A stretch of 64,000 nt of DNA. Source: Bacteroides clarus YIT 12056 (GTDB lineage Bacteria > Bacteroidota > Bacteroidia > Bacteroidales > Bacteroidaceae). The position numbers were made by a program, and so were the translations under genes. Shown in pieces: positions 1 through 8,308 of this stretch. Every line of letters starts with the position of its first letter. Position 1 is the first letter of the stretch. The notes below the pieces were generated by a model. The model ran no database searches, had not been told where the DNA came from, and saw only the letters and a list, made by a program, of their open reading frames with translations. The stretch is from NCBI RefSeq assembly GCF_900129655.1, contig NZ_FQWK01000002.1, positions 186,001-250,000 of the forward strand, given 5' to 3'.

Positions 1-1
1 C

Positions 2-748
2 AAGCTGAAAGACAAAACCGTCGCCCCGCTAATGGAGCTTACCGAAGACGGCATCGTACGTTCCATCAACATGCCGCTCAGCGGCCGTACGGTACCGGCA
101 ACCAAAATAACCGCCACCGCGCAAGAGATTATAGACCCGCGTAAATTCCTTACGGAAGAGATACTCATGGCAAGTTCCAGAGCTAAAATGGCGGAGTTGG
201 TAGCCAAAGAAATCTACAACATCCGTGAAAGTAAAAACGCCCTTCTTCGCGGTGAAGCCGACAATATGCCGCAGGATGGCGCACAGCTCAAAATTATGCT
301 TGACAACCTGAACCTGCAAGAACGCGCCATGACGGAAATGTTCTCCGGTACTCTGAAAGAAGAGCCCCAAACATTTACAATCCGTCTGACTCCGAAGGAA
401 ATGGACAATGAAGTAGCTTTCCGCTTCTCCAAACGACTGGGTGTAGTAGCCTCTGATGATTTGGCAGGCGAACCGTATTATATCTCCATAACCGACTTGA
501 AAACTCCCGCCATTCCCGAAGACGACGGTAAGAAGAAAGTGGACGGAGTGGCCTACAACGTTCCGGGACGCGCCCACATTACATTAACAGGTAACAACAA
601 AAAATTATTCGACGGCGAACTGCCTATCACGCAATTCGGTACCATAGAATACCTTGCGCCTGTATTGTTCAATAAAAACTCCACTGTAAAAGTGCTGTTC
701 GATACAGCCACAGGCGGGCTGATAAAGGTAGACAGAGAAAACAATTAA
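2..748 (+). CDS. DUF4831 family protein (3' part)
   Basis: The reading frame is open from the first bases of the window and ends at a TAA, so only the C-terminal 248 residues are present and the start lies outside. The sequence resembles the DUF4831 family of Bacteroidales envelope proteins, whose function is unknown. The visible part is mixed alpha/beta with many charged residues and no membrane segment. It contains a long helical stretch (residues about 60-120 of the visible part) followed by beta-rich sequence ending in a Gly-Gly-Leu-Ile-Lys-Val strand. It converges on the PqqD-like gene and is separated from it by an inverted repeat. The reading frame is certain; the family name rests on recognition only. 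Confidence 0.75.
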   Translation, partial: KLKDKTVAPLMELTEDGIVRSINMPLSGRTVPATKITATAQEIIDPRKFLTEEILMASSRAKMAELVAKEIYNIRESKNALLRGEADNMPQDGAQLKIMLDNLNLQERAMTEMFSGTLKEEPQTFTIRLTPKEMDNEVAFRFSKRLGVVASDDLAGEPYYISITDLKTPAIPEDDGKKKVDGVAYNVPGRAHITLTGNNKKLFDGELPITQFGTIEYLAPVLFNKNSTVKVLFDTATGGLIKVDRENN

Positions 749-829
749 AGTTGAGAGTTGAAAGTCAAGAGTTGAAAGTTAGCATGCGGCATCATAGCGC
801 AGCTAACTTTCAACTTTTAACTCTCAACT
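749..829. repeat. Inverted repeat between convergent genes
   Basis: Outer arms AGTTGAGAGTT (749-759) and AACTCTCAACT (819-829) pair, and so do inner arms GTTGAAAGTTAGC (771-783) and GCTAACTTTCAAC (802-814). The left arm carries an extra block of about seven bases. The structure starts one base after the DUF4831 stop and extends into the last codons of the PqqD-like gene. It probably acts as a two-way terminator. The arms are made of short iterated GAGTTGAAA-like words. Confidence 0.7.
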
Positions 830-1160
830 GAACAAACCCATCCTTCTGCAACTGCATAATGTAAGCAGTGACACGGGAAGGATAGTCATCTTCATTTTGG
901 AAATGTTCGGTAAGCAGAGAGATTATCTCTTGTACTGTCCGTTTTCCGTCTATCAAACTCCATACGGCAGTACCATGTTCTTCCAGCTTCACACGGATAT
1001 CGGCCGACATACTTTTCGGCAACAAGAAACGTCTCATCCAGTCATACTTAAACCGGGGAAAGGAAAGTACCGCGTACTCCCCTTCCCATCCGGTCGTAAT
1101 ATGTCCGCACTGAACGGGGACAGTATCCAACAGGTTTACTTTTCCTTTTGTATCTGACAT
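810..1160 (-). CDS. PqqD-like small protein
   Basis: A 116-residue protein starting at an ATG (1158-1160) only 10 bases after the MFS stop; a longer reading frame would overlap that gene and is not needed. The C-terminal two thirds match the PqqD fold: a basic patch ending Leu-Leu-Pro, then a helix with Ala-Val-Trp-Ser-Leu-Ile-Asp-Gly-Lys-Arg-Thr and a second helix beginning Val-Gln-Glu-Ile. PqqD proteins are peptide-binding partners of radical SAM enzymes in RiPP maturation, but no radical SAM maturase or precursor peptide lies nearby. It appears to be co-transcribed with the MFS gene. The last codons fall inside the inverted repeat. Role unknown. Confidence 0.7.
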   Translation of the reverse strand: MSDTKGKVNLLDTVPVQCGHITTGWEGEYAVLSFPRFKYDWMRRFLLPKSMSADIRVKLEEHGTAVWSLIDGKRTVQEIISLLTEHFQNEDDYPSRVTAYIMQLQKDGFVQLRVKS

Positions 1161-1170
1161 TACCGTCTTA

Positions 1171-2835
1171 TCAAGCTTTGATATTAGGTTCTTCCAAACC
1201 AAGTCCTTTCTTCTTATCGACAATCTTAAGGATAAATCCCAGTACCAAAGCGGCAACGCCAAGGCAGGCCAGCATCACAAGCGGTGCGGTGTAATCATAC
1301 GAAACGGCAGCCTCTTCCGGAGTAATCACACCGTTTTTCAAATCAGCTACAAGTTGCGTATTTGTTTTATCGAGCACCTTTCCGATAAGAAGCGGAAAAA
1401 GCCAAAGACCGATATTCTGCACCCAGAAGATAAGCGCATAAGCGCTACCTATAATCTTGGCATCAACCAGTTTCGGAACGCTGGGCCATAAAGAAGCGGG
1501 AACCAATGAGAAACTTGCGCCAAGCACCAATATGGTAAGGTAAGCTATCATAACACCGCCTACCGCATTGTCTTTGAACTCAGGAAGTACAAACGCAAAG
1601 GTAAGATGACAAAGCACGAGCAGCATTGAACCGATCATCAACATCGAGGCCGCCTTGCCCTTATGGTCGACGTAGTTGCCCAATATCGGAGTGATACCCA
1701 CGGCAAGCAAAGGGAATACGGCAAATACCGTTTCCGCGCTCTGGCGCATATAACCCATATAGCAGAAAACAGCCAGCAATACTCCGGCAAGGGTAAGCAG
1801 ACCGTACTTCATACTTGCTTTCTTCATAAAATTACTTGCAAAAGAAGCGCCTGCAACGACAAGCATAATGCAATACTGAAGAATCGTCACCGTATTGGTA
1901 GCCCAGAAAGAGTCGGAAGGTACTTCCTTAAATACCAAATTACATTGCAACATATTTACGGCATACTTCTGGAACGGGAATATGGCAGAATAATAAAGCA
2001 CGCAAAGAAGAGCCACCAACCAGAATCCGCTGCTTGACAAAATAGTACCGAGATCGCTAATCTTGAACGGATCGTCTTTCTCCTCAGCCTCACCCGTTTG
2101 CGCATCGAGTTTCTTATCCATAAAGAAGTAAACAATAAACATGATAAGCGCAATAAGCAACAATACAACGCCAAATGCCACCGAACGGGAAACATCGATA
2201 ACGCCCCCTAACTTGGCGAATACCGGAGAGAATATCATGCAAGTGGCGACTCCCAAACGGGCAAGCGCCATTTCGGAACCCATGGCAAGCGCCATTTCAC
2301 GGCCTTTGAACCACTTGACGATACCGCGGGATACCGTAATTCCCGCCATCTCGACACCGCAACCGAAAATCATGAAACCTATTGCCGCAAACTTAGCCGA
2401 TGCCGGCATACCTCTATAAAACGGAGAGATACCCAGTTCATCGAAACCGGGAATATAGTTCAGATTGTCGGTAAACCAAGTTTGAAGCCCGCTTCCCTGA
2501 AAAGCATCCGTCACCGCATACCAGTTGATGGTAGCTCCGACAAGCATCACAGCTCCGGAAAGGATTGCTGTGAAGCGTACCCCCATTTTATCGAGGATAA
2601 TGCCCGCGAAGATGAGGAAAAACACGAATACATTAAGGAATGTCTCAGAACCCTGCATCGTACCGAATGCAGTCGAATCCCAGCCGCGTGTGGACTGCAT
2701 CAGGTCTTTAATAGGTGAAAGTATGTCCATAAAGATATATGAACAGAACATGGCGAACGCCAAAAGCAGTAGCACCAACCAGCGCATACCTGCCGAATCG
2801 CGGAGCGTCTGGTGAATTTTGTCAGTAGTTGTCAT
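1171..2835 (-). CDS. Major facilitator superfamily transporter
   Basis: A 554-residue polytopic membrane protein with about twelve predicted transmembrane segments. A first segment at residues 18-36 is followed by a periplasmic loop and a second segment with a Gly-Ile-Ile-Leu-Asp-Lys-Met-Gly-Val-Arg motif. That motif is the MFS signature loop between helices 2 and 3 (G-x-x-x-D-x-x-G-x-R). A charged cytoplasmic linker at about residues 245-265 (Asp/Glu/Lys rich) separates the two halves. The substrate cannot be told from sequence. A -7 element lies about 95 bases upstream, and the PqqD-like gene follows 10 bases downstream. It could be a peptide or organic-anion carrier; I do not choose. Confidence 0.85.
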   Translation of the reverse strand: MTTTDKIHQTLRDSAGMRWLVLLLLAFAMFCSYIFMDILSPIKDLMQSTRGWDSTAFGTMQGSETFLNVFVFFLIFAGIILDKMGVRFTAILSGAVMLVGATINWYAVTDAFQGSGLQTWFTDNLNYIPGFDELGISPFYRGMPASAKFAAIGFMIFGCGVEMAGITVSRGIVKWFKGREMALAMGSEMALARLGVATCMIFSPVFAKLGGVIDVSRSVAFGVVLLLIALIMFIVYFFMDKKLDAQTGEAEEKDDPFKISDLGTILSSSGFWLVALLCVLYYSAIFPFQKYAVNMLQCNLVFKEVPSDSFWATNTVTILQYCIMLVVAGASFASNFMKKASMKYGLLTLAGVLLAVFCYMGYMRQSAETVFAVFPLLAVGITPILGNYVDHKGKAASMLMIGSMLLVLCHLTFAFVLPEFKDNAVGGVMIAYLTILVLGASFSLVPASLWPSVPKLVDAKIIGSAYALIFWVQNIGLWLFPLLIGKVLDKTNTQLVADLKNGVITPEEAAVSYDYTAPLVMLACLGVAALVLGFILKIVDKKKGLGLEEPNIKA

Positions 2836-2928
2836 TACAATAGTATAATAAATTGATTAATTAAATTCGGTTTATATATCATGACGGATAGTATAATAAA
2901 ACATACGCTTTTAATAAGTATCCCGCTG

Positions 2929-2936
2929 CAAAAGTA
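2929..2936 (-). promoter_or_regulatory. -7 promoter element for the MFS gene
   Basis: Read on the minus strand the site is TACTTTTG, a match to the Bacteroides TAnnTTTG element, followed by CAGCGGG. It would give a leader of about 85 bases before the MFS start. No clear -33 TTTG is visible. Confidence 0.6.
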
Positions 2937-2952
2937 ACTAAATATAAAAGAC

Positions 2953-3005
2953 TATAAATAAAAACAGGCAGAATTGCACAATATTAATTGTACAATTCCA
3001 CCTGT
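2953..3005 (-). terminator. Terminator after secG
   Basis: On the minus strand a long hairpin (arms ACAGG, GAATTG and ACAAT on the forward strand at 2964-2984, pairing with bases up to 3005) is followed by a T-rich run. It sits 27 bases past the secG stop and would end the rlmN-to-secG transcript. Confidence 0.7.
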
Positions 3006-3031
3006 CAAGAAATTCGGTTATTTCTCGAATA

Positions 3032-3427
3032 TTAGTTTGCAGCCGGTTCTGCAGCGTCCGTGGCAGCAGGAGCTGTTGCCGCCGGGGCTGTCTCGGCCGG
3101 TTGTTCAGCTTGCGGAGCAGCCGTACCTACGGGCATATTGTACGGGTTTGTTTTTTCTTCTTGTTGCGCCTGTTCCAGAATTACATCACCGCCCTTGTGA
3201 GAAACGGAAGGAATGACGTAAGCCGAAGCAACACTCATCACCACCAAAAATACAGCGAGGCTCCATGTTGCCTTTTCCAGAAAGTCAGTAGTCTTGCGTA
3301 CACCCATGATTTGATTGGATGATGAGAAACCCGAAGCCAGACCGCCGCCTTTGGAATTCTGAATCAACACAATGAAGCACATCAGCACGGATGCAATCAC
3401 CATTAAGATAACTAATAATAAGTACAT
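3032..3427 (-). CDS. secG: Preprotein translocase subunit SecG
   Basis: A 131-residue inner-membrane protein of the SecYEG channel. It has two transmembrane helices (residues 2-21 and about 53-71) joined by the family hallmark loop with Gln-Asn-Ser-Lys-Gly-Gly-Gly-Leu-Ala-Ser. The C-terminal tail after residue 90 is long and Ala/Thr/Pro/Glu-rich, longer than in E. coli SecG and common in Bacteroidota. It begins four bases after the stop of the upstream TPR gene and is the last gene of its operon. The secA gene lies 17 kb away in the same window. Confidence 0.95.
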   Translation of the reverse strand: MYLLLVILMVIASVLMCFIVLIQNSKGGGLASGFSSSNQIMGVRKTTDFLEKATWSLAVFLVVMSVASAYVIPSVSHKGGDVILEQAQQEEKTNPYNMPVGTAAPQAEQPAETAPAATAPAATDAAEPAAN

Positions 3428-3431
3428 TTTG

Positions 3432-4310
3432 TTATTTTGATTTAGCGTTAATAATCAATTTCTCTAAAAATCTTATTTGGTCTGCAAAGTAAGCATTTTT
3501 TTTTGGATAATTCAAACTTAATTTTTTAATAATTTCAAGCGCTTTATCATATCTGCGCTGTTTAATATAGATTTTGGCCAGAGTTTCCGTAAAACAGCTA
3601 TCGTCCAGGCTGTCCTGCGGGGGCTGTTCACCGTTAGCTCCGTCTTCTTCGGAAAGCGACTGACCGTTCTCTGAGAAGGCGGCCGGGGCGCTTTCGGTTT
3701 TCCCGGAAGATATTTCCTCTTCTCCGGAGGATATTTCTTTTTCTTCCGGGGATACCGGGACTTCCTCAAGATATACCGGTCTTGCGGATACGGACAGTTC
3801 CGTAGACTCGCTCTTGCGGATAAATCCGTCTATCAGTTCGTGCCCGCGCAGCTTGGGAACTTCCTTTCCGTCGGCTGGTCCGGAATCCGTCGAACCGTCA
3901 TCCTGCAACAGATACGTAGTGTAATCCATTGCATAATCCAGCTCGGTAGCTTGCGAATGTTCTTCAGGAACAGTTGCAAGGAAAGCGTCTATCAAAGAAA
4001 GCGTACGGTCTACGCTGGGTTCTTCTTCCAGAACTTTGGAAGACAGCAAAGGAGATTTCCGGGATTTCAGGGTGTAACGGTCGCCCTCTATCAGATAGAA
4101 CAATACGCGTCTGTCCGCCACATACAGTACAGCCTTACGCAGTTCCGCACCGAATGTGATGTCATGCAGCAAATAAAGATTCTTGAGGTATAACAGCCGG
4201 AGCGACTGGAAATAGGGATAACGGGCCACCAATGTACGAAGCTCGTACAAAGTGTCCCTATCCAACATTTCAGGATGCTGTATCCATTGTTGCAAATAGG
4301 CAGAAGTCAT
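3432..4310 (-). CDS. Tetratricopeptide repeat protein
   Basis: A 292-residue protein without signal peptide or membrane helix. The N-terminal 120 residues are helical (Leu/Tyr-rich, beginning with a Tyr-Leu-Gln-Gln-Trp segment). An acidic, Ser/Glu-repetitive linker (about residues 190-240, with repeated Ser-Ser-Gly-Glu-Glu units) precedes a single clear TPR-like hairpin at the C-terminus (Ala-Lys-Ile-Tyr-Ile-Lys-Gln-Arg-Arg-Tyr-Asp-Lys-Ala). It is known only as a conserved neighbour of lptE and secG in Bacteroides. Eight bases separate it from lptE and four from secG, so the three are surely co-transcribed. Function unknown. Confidence 0.8.
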   Translation of the reverse strand: MTSAYLQQWIQHPEMLDRDTLYELRTLVARYPYFQSLRLLYLKNLYLLHDITFGAELRKAVLYVADRRVLFYLIEGDRYTLKSRKSPLLSSKVLEEEPSVDRTLSLIDAFLATVPEEHSQATELDYAMDYTTYLLQDDGSTDSGPADGKEVPKLRGHELIDGFIRKSESTELSVSARPVYLEEVPVSPEEKEISSGEEEISSGKTESAPAAFSENGQSLSEEDGANGEQPPQDSLDDSCFTETLAKIYIKQRRYDKALEIIKKLSLNYPKKNAYFADQIRFLEKLIINAKSK

Positions 4311-4317
4311 TCCTCGG

Positions 4318-4842
4318 TTACCAGTTAGCTACGGTTGAGTTAAATATTTGTTCTGTGATATCCTTTATCATTTTACTTATCAGGTCGTCCTGCACATCAG
4401 TCAGCAACAAGGACGAATCATAAGTCTGGAAGGCGGAGAACTGTTGCTCAAAGTCTTCCTCATGGTTGGTGTTGTTTACATAACGTACGTTAACGGTCAT
4501 GGTCAGCTTCACTTTAGAAGAAAAACCGTCCGCAGCCACAGCCTCGTTGTACTGGTTATAGCCGGTTATCTCACCGTCTATTTCCAAATCGCCGTTGGCA
4601 TTCACCAGTTGCAGACGTGTCTGCTGGATAAACATGTCCTTGAGTTTCTGGTTGAACTCCGTAGTCATGGGAGCGTACACGTATTCGGCACGATTGGGAA
4701 ATTCGGCAATCGTAATAGTCTTTACTTTGCTGTAATCGATAGAGCTTATCGGGGCAAGTCCCATAGAGATGCGGCAGGAAGCTACCACGCACACCACACC
4801 CGCTAACGCCGATACCAGCGCTATTTTCTTAATCCAATCCAT
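4318..4842 (-). CDS. lptE: LptE-family LPS assembly lipoprotein
   Basis: A 174-residue lipoprotein with an N-terminal membrane segment ending in a lipobox-like Val-Ala-Ser-Cys (Cys23). LptE plugs the LptD barrel in the outer membrane and helps insert LPS. Family features include the early Ser-Ile-Asp-Tyr segment, the helix with Phe-Asn-Gln-Lys-Leu-Lys-Asp and a conserved Ile-Asp-Gly-Glu-Ile-Thr-Gly-Tyr strand. The start overlaps the end of the sigma-54 activator gene by 14 bases, so the two are translationally coupled. A second LPS-export gene, lptC, is 9 kb away. The assignment rests on family recognition and context. Confidence 0.85.
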   Translation of the reverse strand: MDWIKKIALVSALAGVVCVVASCRISMGLAPISSIDYSKVKTITIAEFPNRAEYVYAPMTTEFNQKLKDMFIQQTRLQLVNANGDLEIDGEITGYNQYNEAVAADGFSSKVKLTMTVNVRYVNNTNHEEDFEQQFSAFQTYDSSLLLTDVQDDLISKMIKDITEQIFNSTVANW

Positions 4843-6079
4843 ATTCTTTTATCTTTCTGTATAGCGTGCGCTCCGATATATTCAAATCCTTGGCCGCACT
4901 TTTGCGTTTTCCGTGATGCCTTTCGAGAGCTTTGCGTATCATCTCCTTCTCCACTTCATCCAGCGAAAGAGATTCTTCAACGTATTCTTCCGTATCTTGG
5001 ATATCATCATCCATAGCGGGAGCCGGTTTTACGGAAGGATGTATTATGGTAGGCACAGCAGCGGGCACAGAAGCCACTACCGCAGGAGCAGGCGTATAGT
5101 AAGCGGCAGGCGTTACGGCCGGACTTCCCACAGCAGCCCGTTCGGTCATAATCTCGTGTACCAGTTTCTTCAGTTCGGTCACATCCTGACGCATGTCGAA
5201 AAGCACCTGATACAGTATCTCGCGCTCGCTCTCAAAGCTCTTGCTCTCATTCTTCACGCCAAACAGGGCGGGCAGACGCTGCGCATTGTTCTGTTCGGGC
5301 AGATAGTTCTTCAAAATAGAAGCGTTGATTTCGCGATTGGTTTCGATGATGGAAATCTGTTCCGTTATATTCTTCAGCTGGCGTACGTTACCGGGCCATG
5401 AATATGCCAGCAGCAATTGCTTGGCGTCCTCGGTCAGCTGAATCGCAGGCATACGGTACTTCTCGGCAAAGTCCGATGCGAACTTGCGGAACAACAGCAC
5501 CACATCCTCTCCGCGTTCGCGCAAAGCCGGAACCTGAATAGGCACCGTGTTAAGACGGTAATACAAGTCTTCGCGGAAGCGCCCGTCGGCAATCGCCTGC
5601 GTAAGATTCACATTGGTGGCGGCTACGATACGTACATTCGTCTTTTCCACCTTAGACGAACCTACCTTGATAAACTCGCCCGTCTCGAGCACACGAAGCA
5701 AACGGGCTTGCGTAGGCATGGGAAGTTCACCTACTTCATCAAGGAAAATCGTTCCACCGTCCGCCTCACCGAAGTACCCTTTCCGTTCGCCGATAGCGCC
5801 TGTAAAGGCGCCTTTCTCATGACCGAAAAGCTCCGAATCTATCGTCCCTTCGGGAATGGCGCCACAGTTTACGGCAATGTATTGCCCGTGCTTTCTCCGG
5901 CTGTACTGGTGGATTATCTGCGGGAAGCTTTCCTTACCTACACCACTCTCTCCGGTAATCAGCACCGACAAATCGGTAGGAGCCACCTGAATGGCAATAT
6001 CGATGGCACGCATCAGTGCCTCGTTATTGCCGATGATGCCAAAACGTAATTTTACTTGTTGTATTTCCGCTTTCGTCAT
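4829..6079 (-). CDS. Sigma-54-dependent activator lacking a receiver domain
   Basis: A 416-residue AAA+ activator of sigma-54 RNA polymerase. The AAA+ domain starts almost at once (about residue 15) with Walker A Gly-Glu-Ser-Gly-Val-Gly-Lys. The sigma-54-contacting GAFTGA loop is intact, as are the Walker B segment Gly-Thr-Ile-Phe-Leu-Asp-Glu-Val-Gly and the sensor region Trp-Pro-Gly-Asn-Val-Arg-Gln. A Pro/Ala-rich linker (about 315-350) leads to a C-terminal Fis-type helix-turn-helix ending in Arg-Thr-Leu-Tyr-Arg-Lys-Ile. There is no N-terminal receiver or sensor domain, so its control is not by phosphorelay in cis. It is squeezed between pdxA and lptE (one-base gap and 14-base overlap). Confidence 0.93.
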   Translation of the reverse strand: MTKAEIQQVKLRFGIIGNNEALMRAIDIAIQVAPTDLSVLITGESGVGKESFPQIIHQYSRRKHGQYIAVNCGAIPEGTIDSELFGHEKGAFTGAIGERKGYFGEADGGTIFLDEVGELPMPTQARLLRVLETGEFIKVGSSKVEKTNVRIVAATNVNLTQAIADGRFREDLYYRLNTVPIQVPALRERGEDVVLLFRKFASDFAEKYRMPAIQLTEDAKQLLLAYSWPGNVRQLKNITEQISIIETNREINASILKNYLPEQNNAQRLPALFGVKNESKSFESEREILYQVLFDMRQDVTELKKLVHEIMTERAAVGSPAVTPAAYYTPAPAVVASVPAAVPTIIHPSVKPAPAMDDDIQDTEEYVEESLSLDEVEKEMIRKALERHHGKRKSAAKDLNISERTLYRKIKEYGLD

Positions 6080-6080
6080 A

Positions 6081-7178
6081 CTACAAATCTTCTTCTACAC
6101 TATCGAGTTTCAGTTTGTCACTGTCGTCACGTCTTTCGTAATATTGTTTCCGCAAAGGATTGGCGTGCGCTTCTTTCTCACGCATACGGTTACGGAACAC
6201 GTCGATTGCCACATAGACAGCCTGACGGAAAGAATCTTCGGAAGCGAGCCCTTTTCCCGCAATGTCGTAGGCTGTGCCATGCGCCGGTGAAGTACGCACT
6301 ACCGGAAGTCCCGCGGTATAGTTCACGCCCTCGTCCATGGCCAATGCCTTGAACGGAGCCAGTCCCTGGTCGTGGTACATTGCCAGTACGCCGTCAAAAT
6401 GGGTAAAGTTACCGGAACCCATAAAGCCGTCAGCCGGATAAGGTCCGTAGCACAACATGCCTTTGTCCGCCAGTTCCTGTATGGCAGGACTGATGATTTC
6501 CTGCTCTTCCGTACCCAGCAGCCCCTCATCGCCTGCATGCGGATTCAGAGAAAGTACGGCAATACGCGGCGCTCCGATGCCGAAGTCCTGCTTCAGAGAA
6601 CGGTTGAAGATTACCAGTTTCTCTTGTATCAATTCTTTAGTAATGGTCGATGCGATCTCTCTTACGGGGATATGTCCTGTCACCAATGCCACCCGGAAGT
6701 CATCCTTCATCAGAATCATCAAAGCCTTTCTGCCGTCGCCCAACTTCTCCTCGATATACTCCGTATGCCCGGGGAAAGAGAACTCTTCCGACTGGATGGT
6801 ATGCTTGTTGATAGGAGCCGTGACAATGACGTCAATCAGCCCTGCCTTATACTCCTCAATCGCTTTTTCCAAAGCGCCGAGAGCGGCTTTACCCGCCTCT
6901 GAATCAGGCTTGGAGAATTCGACCTTTACTTCATCGTCCGTACAGTTCACCACACTCAAACGGTCGGGCGCAGCTTCGGATGCCGAGTTTACAATACTGA
7001 AATTGGTCGGCAAATCCAACGATTTGCGATGATAGGCAGCCACTTTGGGCGAACCGTAAATAATCGGAGTACACAGCTCCAGCATCGTAGGATCTGAGAA
7101 AGTTTTTAAAATCACCTCATATCCCACTCCGTTTATATCTCCCTGAGTTATGCCGACTCTTATTTTGTTATCTTCCAT
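6081..7178 (-). CDS. pdxA: 4-hydroxythreonine-4-phosphate dehydrogenase
   Basis: A 365-residue enzyme of pyridoxal 5'-phosphate synthesis that oxidises 4-phosphohydroxy-L-threonine with NAD. The metal-binding histidines are visible in three conserved places: Pro-Gly-His-Thr-Glu, Leu-Asn-Pro-His-Ala-Gly-Asp, and Tyr-His-Asp-Gln-Gly-Leu. The N-terminal Ile-Thr-Gln-Gly-Asp motif and the C-terminal Gly-Thr-Ala-Tyr-Asp-Ile-Ala-Gly-Lys-Gly block are also typical. It starts two bases after the stop of the DUF4837 gene and ends one base before the sigma-54 activator. No pdxJ is present in the window. Confidence 0.96.
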   Translation of the reverse strand: MEDNKIRVGITQGDINGVGYEVILKTFSDPTMLELCTPIIYGSPKVAAYHRKSLDLPTNFSIVNSASEAAPDRLSVVNCTDDEVKVEFSKPDSEAGKAALGALEKAIEEYKAGLIDVIVTAPINKHTIQSEEFSFPGHTEYIEEKLGDGRKALMILMKDDFRVALVTGHIPVREIASTITKELIQEKLVIFNRSLKQDFGIGAPRIAVLSLNPHAGDEGLLGTEEQEIISPAIQELADKGMLCYGPYPADGFMGSGNFTHFDGVLAMYHDQGLAPFKALAMDEGVNYTAGLPVVRTSPAHGTAYDIAGKGLASEDSFRQAVYVAIDVFRNRMREKEAHANPLRKQYYERRDDSDKLKLDSVEEDL

Positions 7179-7180
7179 TC

Positions 7181-8239
7181 TTATTTTTCTATTTTAGTGG
7201 AATTTTCTTTTGTTACCGCCAAAGGCATTTCGTTTCCTTCCTGTTTGCTTCCCGGCAATCTAAGCGTATACAGTGACGCTTCCATCTGACGCACCAGATT
7301 GCGTTTCATCTTATCGGGTGAGTATACAAATATCTCGGATACGATAATACGCCGGTTAGCCTTGTCCAAACGAACATGAGACACGTACGGACCGCCCATA
7401 AAGTCGCCCTTCACACGCCACAAGCCGCGGGCTTCCAAAGCATATTCGCCCTGTACATTGATAGGACGCACATCTGTCATCAACGAATCGGTTTCCATGT
7501 ACATGCCTTCGCTCGCACCGGGAATATTGACTTTCATCACAGAGTCGCGCTTATGCACAAAGTACTCTTTCGTAAATGTATCCTTGTCCGTATAAGGATA
7601 AGAGTAGATAACGAAATTCTGATCGCCCGTCGCCGCATTCGTACCTGCCCAGAAGAAGTTTTCCCCCTGTTTGGTTGCAGTCAGTTCACCGGGAACCCAT
7701 ACGTCACAATCGAACATACTCTTTACTTTCGTCGAAACATAATCATTGTGCTTGGTTTCCAGCACTGAAATCTGACGGTTCATTTCGGCACGAGTAAAGA
7801 AATCGATGATAACCTGTCTGTTTTCTTCGACAAACTTCTCGAAAGAGGCTTCGTCCGGCGCCTGAATAGTCAGAATGGATTGCGGAGCGGCATAAACGTC
7901 CTTCGCGTACTTAAACTTGGGCTGTGTATACTGGTCTTTGTTTATCTCGACAATAATAATATTGCGGATCAACTTCAATGTAGCGTCATAGTTTGCAGGA
8001 GAAGTATACATAATACGGAATGAACGTTCCGACTGGGGCAACCCCGGCACATCGGAATCAAGCACGTTATAGAGGGCGCGACCTGCAGGACGTTCCCACA
8101 GTCCCTGGTCAACCACTACCAAAATTTCATACGCCCGACCGCTTGACGTCGGAGTAAACACACCCTTCTTGCCATTACCGCACGCTGAAAACAGTGCGAG
8201 TATCAGGGACATACTCAAATAAAACAGGTGTTTCTTCAT
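7181..8239 (-). CDS. DUF4837 family lipoprotein
   Basis: A 352-residue exported lipoprotein. The N-terminus is Met-Lys-Lys, a hydrophobic stretch and a lipobox-like Phe-Ser-Ala-Cys (Cys20) followed by Gly-Asn-Gly-Lys-Lys. The mature part matches DUF4837, a Bacteroidota family of unknown function. It is alpha/beta with conserved aromatic and basic residues, including a Trp-Arg-Val-Lys-Gly-Asp-Phe-Met-Gly-Gly-Pro-Tyr-Val segment near residue 275. It heads the pdxA-lptE-secG operon, and two -7 elements lie 24 and 57 bases upstream. The family assignment is by recognition. Confidence 0.8.
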   Translation of the reverse strand: MKKHLFYLSMSLILALFSACGNGKKGVFTPTSSGRAYEILVVVDQGLWERPAGRALYNVLDSDVPGLPQSERSFRIMYTSPANYDATLKLIRNIIIVEINKDQYTQPKFKYAKDVYAAPQSILTIQAPDEASFEKFVEENRQVIIDFFTRAEMNRQISVLETKHNDYVSTKVKSMFDCDVWVPGELTATKQGENFFWAGTNAATGDQNFVIYSYPYTDKDTFTKEYFVHKRDSVMKVNIPGASEGMYMETDSLMTDVRPINVQGEYALEARGLWRVKGDFMGGPYVSHVRLDKANRRIIVSEIFVYSPDKMKRNLVRQMEASLYTLRLPGSKQEGNEMPLAVTKENSTKIEK

Positions 8240-8262
8240 ATATCTATATGTTTTAGTTTTTA

Positions 8263-8270
8263 CAAAGCTA
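8263..8270 (-). promoter_or_regulatory. -7 promoter element for the DUF4837-secG operon
   Basis: Minus-strand TAGCTTTG, matching TAnnTTTG, 24 bases before the DUF4837 start. A second element lies 26 bases further upstream. Confidence 0.6.
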
Positions 8271-8295
8271 CGAAAAAGCCATATAAGCTTGACGG

Positions 8296-8303
8296 CAAAG
8301 TTA
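8296..8303 (-). promoter_or_regulatory. Second -7 promoter element for the DUF4837-secG operon
   Basis: Minus-strand TAACTTTG followed by CCG, a good TAnnTTTG match just after the rlmN stop. Together with the element at 8263 it suggests tandem promoters. Confidence 0.55.
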
Positions 8304-8308
8304 ATAAT

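Noticed and set aside
29..577. Minus-strand frame of 182 codons opposite the DUF4831 gene
   Set aside because: It is antisense to a clear coding frame and has no recognisable product.
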